This document shows, piece after piece, positions 1 to 5,318 of a stretch of DNA of 9,343 nt (position 1 is its first letter; each line of letters starts with the position of its first letter). The notes beneath the pieces were generated by a model that was not told the DNA's origin, did not search any database, and saw only the letters and a list, made by a program, of their open reading frames with translations. Location: the NCBI GenBank assembly GCA_013287025.1, contig JABDEN010000058.1:1-9343 (forward strand), read 5' to 3'. Source of the DNA: Gammaproteobacteria bacterium. GTDB lineage: Bacteria; Pseudomonadota; Gammaproteobacteria; DSM-16500. The translations under genes and the position numbers were made by a program.

Positions 1-140
1 AAAATATCGATCGTAGGCCAGGTCGTCAGGCCTTTTTCAATTTGATGCTGATGATATTTCTTGGTTAAGGTTGCAGCGAGACGACGATTTGGCGTGATTA
101 GCGTCGAATCTTCACAAAACTGGTCGAAACTTATTTCCAT
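1..140 (-). CDS. Probable PD-(D/E)XK-family DNA repair nuclease, N-terminal fragment
   Basis: Only the first 46 codons are in the window; the gene continues past the left edge. Translating the minus strand from the ATG at 138-140 gives a protein that begins MEISFDQFCEDSTLITPNRR and continues through LAATLTKKY to a GLTTWPTIDIF segment. The pattern T-P-N-R-R-L-A, then about 20 residues, then W-P-T-x-D-I resembles the N-terminus of the TIGR03623 'probable DNA repair protein' family, which carries a C-terminal PD-(D/E)XK nuclease domain and is related to the AddB/RecB-type nuclease group. The catalytic part is outside the window, so activity cannot be judged. The start lies 7 bp after the stop of the sensor kinase gene, and a weak GAAG sits 10 nt upstream of the ATG. 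It is therefore probably co-transcribed and translationally coupled with the two-component genes. The family call rests on a short, recognisable N-terminus. Confidence 0.6.
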   Translation of the reverse strand, partial: MEISFDQFCEDSTLITPNRRLAATLTKKYHQHQIEKGLTTWPTIDI

Positions 141-147
141 GGATTTT

Positions 148-1488
148 TTACTTCAAAAAATAAACACTGAATTGTAACCCAATTCCATTCGTGGGGGTAC
201 TTAGCGCGATGGTTGCGTGATGCAGTTCGGCAATTTGATGAACAATGGCAAGCCCGAGGCCGCTTCCTGTCGCGGTTTCGCCCATGCCGCGATAAAAGCG
301 TTCGAATACGCGATCACGTAACTCATCAGGAATACCCGGCCCGGTATCGATGACATGTAAAATGACTTTGTTTACCGTTTCTACAATACTAATCGTAATG
401 GAGCCTTTTTCAGGGGTATAACGAATGGCGTTATCTACGATATTTCTGATTAAAATCCCAATGGCCGTGTCATTACCTTGAATAATGCTGTGATTCGGCG
501 CGGGGGAAAGTTCAATGTCTACATTTTTCTCGAGCGCAAGATGTGCGAGATGCGCGATCACTTCTGTCGCTATTTTGTGCAAATCGACGGGTAAAAAATC
601 ATTTAATCTTTCTTCTTGTGAAATTCGACTTAATGTTAAAAGTTGCGCTACTACGTGCGAGCTTCGATCGACGCCTTGGACAACTTTTAGTAAAGCTTGA
701 TGACGATCTTGCGCATTTTCGGATTTCAGTGCGACTTGTGCTTGCATCTTTAATGCGGCGAGCGGTGTACGAAGTTCGTGCGCTGCATCCGCGGCAAAAC
801 GTTTATTTCGCTCAAACGCAGATTTTAAGCGAATAAATAATTGATTGAGTTCAATCACGAGTGGTTTTATTTCGATAGGTAAGTGTGTGGCATCGACAGG
901 TTCAAGATAGGTGGAGGCCCGATTTGAAATTTCAGTTGTCACGCGTGTTAATGAACGCAATGCGAGACCGACAATTATCCATATTAAAATCGCAAAAATA
1001 GGATAAGTAATTAACAAAATATAGCCATTATTTCGTGTGATTAAATCAGTTAAGCCATTTCGCATGTTGTACAATTCGGCAACAACAATTTTGGTATCGG
1101 TTCCATTTTCCATACCGGAATAAACACGCCAATCTTCGTCACGAATCACAACATCATGAAAACCTAAAGGGGTATTGTTTAAGTTAATCGTTTTACTATT
1201 GAGAGAGTGAAATAATAATTTGCCTTTTTTATCCCAAATTTGAAACATAAAATGCGGTGTCTGCGTCGATTTCAAATAAGCATTAATTTTATTTTGTGTA
1301 ATAATATCAATATTAGCGATTTGATTAAGTTTTTCTACGACGGAAAAAATTTTAATTAATTCGGTATCTAAATAAGGTTGAATAATTTGTTTGTCGAGAA
1401 AATAATTTCCGATGGCCGTGATCGAGGACGCGACACTAATACTAAGAAACAAACTAATAAATAAAAAACGACGAATGGAATAAATCAT
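148..1488 (-). CDS. Sensor histidine kinase of a QseC/PmrB-type two-component system
   Basis: This is a 446-residue inner-membrane kinase that senses a periplasmic signal and phosphorylates the regulator encoded just upstream. In order it has TM1 (about 8-26), a periplasmic domain of about 130 residues (about 27-155), TM2 (about 156-178), a HAMP linker (about 178-230), a HisKA domain with the H-box FAADAAHELRTPL (phospho-acceptor His237), and a HATPase_c domain. All ATP-site motifs are intact: N-box with Asn349 and Asn353 (RNIVDNAIRYTP), G1 box DTGPGIP (381-387), F-box FERFYR (395-400) and G2 box GSGLGLAIV (408-416). The ATG overlaps the regulator's stop codon (ATGA at 1485-1488), so the two are translationally coupled. 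The H-box and the length of about 450 residues are typical of QseC/PmrB-type kinases. The periplasmic domain has no recognisable ligand motif, so the stimulus is unknown. Confidence 0.95.
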   Translation of the reverse strand: MIYSIRRFLFISLFLSISVASSITAIGNYFLDKQIIQPYLDTELIKIFSVVEKLNQIANIDIITQNKINAYLKSTQTPHFMFQIWDKKGKLLFHSLNSKTINLNNTPLGFHDVVIRDEDWRVYSGMENGTDTKIVVAELYNMRNGLTDLITRNNGYILLITYPIFAILIWIIVGLALRSLTRVTTEISNRASTYLEPVDATHLPIEIKPLVIELNQLFIRLKSAFERNKRFAADAAHELRTPLAALKMQAQVALKSENAQDRHQALLKVVQGVDRSSHVVAQLLTLSRISQEERLNDFLPVDLHKIATEVIAHLAHLALEKNVDIELSPAPNHSIIQGNDTAIGILIRNIVDNAIRYTPEKGSITISIVETVNKVILHVIDTGPGIPDELRDRVFERFYRGMGETATGSGLGLAIVHQIAELHHATIALSTPTNGIGLQFSVYFLK

Positions 1489-2156
1489 TTGTCATCTTTG
1501 CTCTTATTGATCATATATCCAATACCACGAATGGTATGAATAAATTCCTGGCCAAACTTTTTTCGCAAGTTATGGATATGTACTTCCAATGCATTACTGT
1601 CGACGTCTTCCCCCCAACCATATAATGATTGAGCGAGATGTTCGCGAGATAATACGCGCCCTGCGTTTTCTAATAATTTTTGCAACAATGCAAATTCACG
1701 CCTCGATACATTCACAATTTCATTATTGAGTTGGACCGTATGTGCGGCAGGATCTAATTCAATATTGTCATGAATTAATGTGGGTTCTGCGCGGGTCGTA
1801 GAGCGTCTTTGGAGCGCGCGCAATCTTGCGCAAAGTTCGTCTAAATCAAAAGGTTTGATAAGATAATCATCCGCGCCGCTATCTAAACCTTTGACGCGAT
1901 CTTCTATGGATTCTCTTGCGGTTAATATAATAACGGGGGTCGTTTTGCCACGTGAGCGTAAATTTTGCAAAACATTCATTCCAAGGAGCTTGGGTAATCC
2001 TAAGTCAAGCACCAATACATCAAAATTTTCTGTTCGTAATGCTTGATCTGCAGTTAAACCATCTTTTAACCAGTCGACGGTGTAACCATATTGGACTAAT
2101 CCTGCACGTAATCCATCGCCTAATAATTCATCATCTTCCACTAATAAGATACGCAT
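1485..2156 (-). CDS. OmpR/PhoB-family response regulator (QseB/PmrA-like)
   Basis: This 223-residue transcription factor is activated by phosphotransfer from the adjacent kinase. The receiver domain (1-115) has the acidic pocket Glu7-Asp8-Asp9, phospho-acceptor Asp51 (VLVLDLGLPKLLGM), Thr79 (IILTARES) and Lys101 (LIKPFDLDEL), so it is complete and should be phosphorylatable. The C-terminal winged helix (about 125-220) carries the typical SRREFALL, VHIHNLRKKFG and TIRGIGYM segments of OmpR-type DNA-binding domains. The ATG at 2154-2156 is preceded by GGAG (2164-2167) at 7 nt, which supports this start. It is the first gene of a regulator-kinase-nuclease operon and is divergent from the barrel gene starting at 2296. 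Control of that barrel gene by this regulator is plausible from position but is not shown by a recognisable binding box. Confidence 0.95.
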   Translation of the reverse strand: MRILLVEDDELLGDGLRAGLVQYGYTVDWLKDGLTADQALRTENFDVLVLDLGLPKLLGMNVLQNLRSRGKTTPVIILTARESIEDRVKGLDSGADDYLIKPFDLDELCARLRALQRRSTTRAEPTLIHDNIELDPAAHTVQLNNEIVNVSRREFALLQKLLENAGRVLSREHLAQSLYGWGEDVDSNALEVHIHNLRKKFGQEFIHTIRGIGYMINKSKDDK

Positions 2157-2181
2157 CCTTTTGCTCCATTTTTCCTAGTTT

Positions 2182-2208
2182 TTTATACCAATTTAGCTGC
2201 TTTGTAAA
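2182..2208 (-). promoter_or_regulatory. Putative sigma70 promoter of the two-component operon
   Basis: Read on the minus strand there is TTTACA (2203-2208, 5 of 6 matches to the -35 consensus), a 15-bp spacer, and TATAAA (2182-2187) preceded by TGG, which makes an extended -10. The short spacer is offset by the TGn extension. Transcription would start near 2175, about 20 nt before the regulator's ATG. Inferred from motif match only. Confidence 0.5.
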
Positions 2209-2238
2209 ATAATAGCAAATGGCAAGGAGCCCTCCGAC

Positions 2239-2263
2239 TACCTATTGCTTATGTTAATAGGTA
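2239..2263. promoter_or_regulatory. Perfect 8-bp inverted repeat, candidate operator
   Basis: The arms TACCTATT (2239-2246) and AATAGGTA (2256-2263) are exact reverse complements separated by 9 bp, so half-site centres are 17 bp apart. The repeat covers the expected -35 region and the first two bases of the -10 box of the barrel gene promoter. That position suits a dimeric regulator. It does not resemble the direct-repeat sites usual for OmpR-family regulators, so the binding protein may be something else. Confidence 0.45.
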
Positions 2264-2267
2264 TAAT
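2262..2267 (+). promoter_or_regulatory. Consensus -10 box (TATAAT) for the first barrel gene
   Basis: A perfect TATAAT lies 29 bp before the chosen GTG start, giving a leader of about 22 nt. No good -35 is present at 16-18 bp upstream (the sequence there is near TACCTA), so the promoter may depend on a regulator. The inverted repeat at 2239-2263 occupies exactly that space. Confidence 0.5.
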
Positions 2268-2282
2268 ACTTAAAAATTTTCT

Positions 2283-2288
2283 AAAGGA
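2283..2288 (+). promoter_or_regulatory. Shine-Dalgarno site that fixes the GTG start at 2296
   Basis: AAAGGA ends 7 nt before the GTG at 2296. The next two secreted-protein genes with strong sites use nearly the same leader: AAGGATTGATTC before the ATG at 3047 and AAGGATTTGTCTC before the GTG at 5319. This favours 2296 over the upstream in-frame TTG/ATG codons at 2245 and 2251, which lie within or before the -10 box. Confidence 0.75.
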
Positions 2289-2295
2289 TTTATCC

Positions 2296-3036
2296 GTGTT
2301 AAAAAAATGGAGTTTGTTATCCGCGCTCTTCTTATCTTCTCATACCTATGCTGCGATTGATCTTTTCCTTGCGGGTGGTGGTACCTATACAGATTTTTCT
2401 AGTGAGAATACGACTGTCGAATTGAATAATAGGGTAACTAATGAATATGATGCCAATAATCAAAAAAATTGGAATTTATTAGGCGGCATTGGGGTTGGCT
2501 ACACATTTCCTTTATCACCGTTATTTCAATTAAGTACTTATTTATCTGGTTATGTCGTAGGTTTGGGTGATGTAGAAGGTATCGAGCATCCGTTGGTGAA
2601 TATAGGAAGTAAGTTTGACACCTTAAATTATCAATTCAAAGTCAATAGCTATGCCATCATGGTCGAATCTCGATTGGCTGTGACCCGTTACCCTTTGCAA
2701 CCTTATGTATTGGCAGGTGTAGGGGGATCATGGAATGAGCTATTTAGTTATGAAGAATCTCCGACGAACCCTAATGGCAGTGCTGCACCGATTCCAGAGG
2801 GTTTTGAGAATCATGGCCAAGCTTCTTTCGCGTATCAAGTCGGGGTGGGCTTGCAATATAATTTTCTGCAAGGTGATGTGGGCCAATGTACTTGGCAAGT
2901 GTCGTTAGACTATCGATATATGAATTTTGGTGAAGGATCGTTAAGTCCAAATCCCACTCAAACCACCGATGAAGCGTTATCCATTTCAAACATCAATACG
3001 CAAGCCATCGTATTGACATTGCATTTTGCGACTTAA
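2296..3036 (+). CDS. Outer-membrane beta-barrel protein (first cassette)
   Basis: The product is 246 residues when started at the GTG at 2296. A signal peptide is clear: a Lys-Lys N-region, a hydrophobic core, and a likely cut after SSHTYA (about residue 19). The mature part alternates polar and hydrophobic residues as in small OmpA-like/opacity-type barrels (OMP_b-brl family), with strands such as NLLGGIGVGYTF (about 60-71), QPYVLAGVGGSWN (135-147), FAYQVGVGLQYNF (178-190) and VSLDYRYMNFGEG (202-214). The last strand, AIVLTLHFAT, has its Phe two residues before the end instead of at the C-terminus. It is homologous to the barrel at 4512-5303: both have PY-L-G-G-S/F and Y-VGVG followed by Y-R-FG. 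The secreted propeller gene follows after 10 bp, so the two are probably co-transcribed. The transported or bound molecule, if any, is unknown; it could be a structural or surface-anchoring barrel. Confidence 0.85.
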   Translation: MLKKWSLLSALFLSSHTYAAIDLFLAGGGTYTDFSSENTTVELNNRVTNEYDANNQKNWNLLGGIGVGYTFPLSPLFQLSTYLSGYVVGLGDVEGIEHPLVNIGSKFDTLNYQFKVNSYAIMVESRLAVTRYPLQPYVLAGVGGSWNELFSYEESPTNPNGSAAPIPEGFENHGQASFAYQVGVGLQYNFLQGDVGQCTWQVSLDYRYMNFGEGSLSPNPTQTTDEALSISNINTQAIVLTLHFAT

Positions 3037-3046
3037 GGATTGATTC

Positions 3047-4306
3047 ATGAATAAAGTTTTATGGGGATTGGTACTATATTTTATTGCCGGAAGTGTGTTT
3101 GCAGAAGCGGTGATGACGATCACGACATCATCCACCGATGTGCCAGTCACTCGCTCAGGTAGTACGAGTTCAGTGGTTTTTAATGTGCTAAATAGCTCAA
3201 CGACGACGTTGACGCAGCTAACTGTCGATCCTGATTTTGGCGTTCCCTCCGGTGTTTCTGGTATAACAACCTCTGCCGATACTTGCACAGGCGCGACCCT
3301 TTCGCCACATGGTGTTTGTACTTTTACCGTAAACATTCAAGGCAACACGACTTTACCTAATCAATTCTTTTTATCTCCCAGAGTATGCGCTTTCAACAAT
3401 TCGGTTTGTTCCCAACCAGCGAAAGCAGATCGACCAGAAGTCATTGTGATTAGGCAAGTTTATGTCGCGAATGCCGGTGGTAATAGTATTTCTGTCTGTG
3501 AAATTAATTCTACGAATAATCAGATTACTGCTTGTGTGAATGCGTTTTCTGGTGATCCACTCGATGCGCCGGTGGGGTTGATGATGACATCAGATGGTAA
3601 GCAAGTGTATGTTGCAAACTCTGGCAACGGTGTGATTGCGTTATGCACTGTCAGTGACGATGGTACATTTTCGACATGTGAGGGAACTGGTATTGTTTTA
3701 GCCTCACCCAGTGATGTCGAGCTCAATCCGGCAGAGACTTTTGCTTATATCACCTATCCAAGTGCGAGTACTGTTATCGTATGCGAAGTTGCAGATGATG
3801 GTACATTGAATACTTGTACTTCAACCGCCAATGATTTGAATGGACCATCATCGATTGTCTTTAATAATGCTGGCACGATTGCCTATATCACTAATGCTAA
3901 CAATAACACAGTGTTAGTTTGTACCGCGGATGTAACTAGCGGCGCGTTGAGTGGTTGTACTTCAACTGGTTCAGGATTCTCGGCGCCACAGAGTATCGAT
4001 TTAAATGGTAATAATAAGCTTAGCTATATTGCGAATTATTTATCGATCACAAACACGATATCTTCCTGTCAAATTTCTGATTTAACCACCGGTGTATTTT
4101 CTTCTTGTGCGGTATCAAATCAAAATATTACGAATCCATTCGGTTTAGTGTTAAGCCCGAATAATAATATTCTGTATGTTACCCAACCGAGTTCCAATAG
4201 TATTTTTAAATGTAATGTAAATACCGGTAATGGTGTATTAAGCGATTGCGGCGTGACTTTTAGTGGAATTGAGTTGTCTTCGCCGATGGGGATTGTGATA
4301 AATTAA
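3047..4306 (+). CDS. Secreted cysteine-paired beta-propeller protein
   Basis: The product is 419 residues. The ATG follows a TAAGGA site (3034-3039) that overlaps the barrel gene's stop codon, 7 nt away. The signal peptide probably ends after AGSVFA (residue 19). Residues about 20-130 form a small domain with four cysteines (80, 91, 114, 121). Residues about 135-419 are six repeats of 46-49 residues of the type Y-V/I-A/T-N-x-x-x-N-x-V-x-x-C-x-V-x-x-D-G-T-x-x-x-C, related to YVTN/lactonase-like propellers. Each repeat has one cysteine pair: 151/163, 200/211, 246/257, 292/304, 341/354 and 389/401. The sequence ends with a strand (MGIVIN) that matches the first strand of the other repeats, so the ring could close between C- and N-terminal ends. 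No catalytic residues are recognised. Similar cysteine-paired repeats are, from memory, found in Legionella-like bacteria. A periplasmic or surface binding role is inferred. Confidence 0.85.
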   Translation: MNKVLWGLVLYFIAGSVFAEAVMTITTSSTDVPVTRSGSTSSVVFNVLNSSTTTLTQLTVDPDFGVPSGVSGITTSADTCTGATLSPHGVCTFTVNIQGNTTLPNQFFLSPRVCAFNNSVCSQPAKADRPEVIVIRQVYVANAGGNSISVCEINSTNNQITACVNAFSGDPLDAPVGLMMTSDGKQVYVANSGNGVIALCTVSDDGTFSTCEGTGIVLASPSDVELNPAETFAYITYPSASTVIVCEVADDGTLNTCTSTANDLNGPSSIVFNNAGTIAYITNANNNTVLVCTADVTSGALSGCTSTGSGFSAPQSIDLNGNNKLSYIANYLSITNTISSCQISDLTTGVFSSCAVSNQNITNPFGLVLSPNNNILYVTQPSSNSIFKCNVNTGNGVLSDCGVTFSGIELSSPMGIVIN

Positions 4307-4320
4307 TAATAACTGGCTTT

Positions 4321-4404
4321 GTCATCCTGAACGAAGTGAAGGATCAGTTTACTTCCATAATATGGTGATGAATTAAACCGATCCTTCACTTCGTTCAGGA
4401 TGAC
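4321..4404. repeat. Long hairpin: perfect 25-nt inverted arms around a 34-nt centre
   Basis: The left arm (4321-4345, beginning GTCATCCTGAACG) and right arm (4380-4404, ending CGTTCAGGATGAC) are exact reverse complements. After one mismatch, five more pairs form (4347-4351 with 4374-4378), leaving a 22-nt loop. The loop contains the symmetric CCATAATATGG (4355-4365). The arm is of the TCATCCTGA-x-CGAAG-x-GAAGGATC type, which I recall as a dispersed palindromic repeat in many unrelated bacterial genomes. It lies 14 bp after the stop of the first propeller gene and has no T-tract after it, so it is not a classical terminator, though it may protect or attenuate the upstream mRNA. Confidence 0.85.
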
Positions 4405-4451
4405 CTCATTTATGCAACGACGCCTTTTGTAAGGGATATCACCCCATCACA

Positions 4452-4480
4452 TTGACAACCCCATTTCCAAATGCTAGTTT
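4452..4480 (+). promoter_or_regulatory. Putative extended -10 promoter of the second cassette
   Basis: A perfect -35 TTGACA (4452-4457) is followed by a 17-bp spacer and TAGTTT (4475-4480), with TGC immediately before it as an extended -10. Transcription would start near 4487, about 25 nt before the ATG at 4512. It lies downstream of the long hairpin, so the second cassette probably has its own transcript. The rest of the 4307-4511 intergenic region shows nothing else recognisable. Confidence 0.55.
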
Positions 4481-4511
4481 ATTTCGACTATTCTAGGGAT
4501 CACTTAAATTT

Positions 4512-5303
4512 ATGGACATTAAGTTTAACCACAGTATTATGCGCATTGCGCATTGCGCATTGCGCATTGCCATTTCATTTTTAGTATTTTCTAACGCTTT
4601 TGCCACTTCTTCTTATTCGATCTTATCCAACTGGCGGCCACTCATAGGTGGTAATTTAGGCGCGGCTATTTCATCAGACGTGGGCAAATCGCAAGACTTT
4701 CCCATTCAAAATCCAATCACCGATGAGTTTTATGATTATTCTGCTGATAATAATACGCAAGGCAAATTATTATATGGCGCCTTCGTGGGTGCAGAAAAAG
4801 AATTTTCACAAAAGTTTTATTTACAATTGGGATTTGATTTCAATCAAGAACAGCCTTTTTCTGCTGAAGGATCTTTTGTACAAGGTGCGGATGCACAATC
4901 AGCAGATACTTATCATTACAGCTATCGAATTATAACGCGCCAATTGTTAGCTGAAGGTAAATTATTATATCCAGTCAAAAAACGTTGGTATCCTTATTTA
5001 TTAGTTGGTTTAGGGGCTTCTTTTAATAATAGTTATCACTATCGCACGGATGTTCCGCCTCTTTTAACTCTCACACGTACCTATTCCAATAATTCTACGA
5101 CTTCTTTTAGTTATGCCGTAGGGGTGGGTGTCGATGTGGATGTGATTTCTCATCTTCGTCTGGGGCTGGGTTATCGATTCACGGATTTCGGCAAAGCCAG
5201 TTTAGGTCAGGGTAATATTGATGGCACGGAAGTATCAGGCACGTTAACGCAATCTCATCTCTATACCAATGAAGTACTCGCCCAATTAACTTATATTTTT
5301 TAA
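4512..5303 (+). CDS. Outer-membrane beta-barrel protein (second cassette), candidate phase-variable gene
   Basis: The product is 263 residues and a paralogue of the barrel at 2296-3036. The signal peptide probably ends after FSNAFA (about residue 31) and is longer than usual because codons 11-19 are built from a 7-bp tandem repeat. The mature part has barrel strands such as LLYGAFVGAEKEF (87-99), KFYLQLGFDF (101-110), YPYLLVGLGASFN (160-172), FSYAVGVGVDVDV (199-211) and LRLGLGYRFTDFG (215-227). It ends in a standard barrel terminal strand, VLAQLTYIF, with a C-terminal Phe. The start at 4512 has AGGGA (4495-4499) 12 nt upstream, slightly far. A second in-frame ATG at 4539 lacks a good site and would give a shorter signal peptide. 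Both starts lie before the repeat, so both would be affected by slippage. The BIG2-propeller gene follows after 15 bp. The ligand is unknown. Confidence 0.85.
   Translation: MDIKFNHSIMRIAHCALRIAISFLVFSNAFATSSYSILSNWRPLIGGNLGAAISSDVGKSQDFPIQNPITDEFYDYSADNNTQGKLLYGAFVGAEKEFSQKFYLQLGFDFNQEQPFSAEGSFVQGADAQSADTYHYSYRIITRQLLAEGKLLYPVKKRWYPYLLVGLGASFNNSYHYRTDVPPLLTLTRTYSNNSTTSFSYAVGVGVDVDVISHLRLGLGYRFTDFGKASLGQGNIDGTEVSGTLTQSHLYTNEVLAQLTYIF
4541..4568 (+). repeat. Four perfect tandem copies of GCGCATT inside a coding region
   Basis: The 7-bp unit GCGCATT occurs four times without mismatch, followed by a degenerate GCCATTT. It encodes part of the signal peptide (RIAHCAL then RI). Because 7 is not a multiple of 3, losing one unit puts the ribosome into a frame with TAG at 4582-4584. 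Gaining one puts it into a frame with TAA at 4592-4594. Only a change of three units keeps the frame. Confidence 0.95.
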
Positions 5304-5310
5304 AAAAGGA
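5304..5310 (+). promoter_or_regulatory. Shine-Dalgarno site for the GTG start at 5319
   Basis: An A-rich AAAAGGA begins directly after the barrel gene's stop codon (5301-5303) and ends 8 nt before the GTG. This supports the GTG and suggests the two genes are read from one transcript. Confidence 0.75.
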
Positions 5311-5318
5311 TTTGTCTC

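Noticed and set aside
515..836. Plus-strand open frames opposite the kinase gene
   Set aside because: They lie antisense to an intact kinase with all motifs, have no ribosome site and encode no recognisable domain.
2253..2274. PmrA/QseB-type direct repeat (GTTAAT and CTTAAA) upstream of the first barrel gene
   Set aside because: The two half-sites are 16 bp apart rather than about 11 and match the box poorly; AT-rich DNA gives such matches by chance.
3455..4306. 6-phosphogluconolactonase or other enzyme activity for the propeller protein
   Set aside because: Only the repeat type resembles lactonase-like propellers; no catalytic residues were recognised, and the protein is secreted with structural cysteine pairs.
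4321..4404. The long hairpin as a rho-independent terminator
   Set aside because: The stem is very long, has a 22-34 nt loop, and no T-tract follows on either strand; a dispersed repeat is a better description.
4541..4568. Short tandem repeat as a CRISPR-like array
   Set aside because: The units are 7 bp, contiguous, without spacers, and translated as part of a signal peptide.
4542..4571. Lipoprotein signal (lipobox) around Cys16 of the second barrel
   Set aside because: Residues before the cysteine are I-A-H, not a lipobox, and a normal cut site F-S-N-A-F-A follows; barrels are not usually lipoproteins of this kind.
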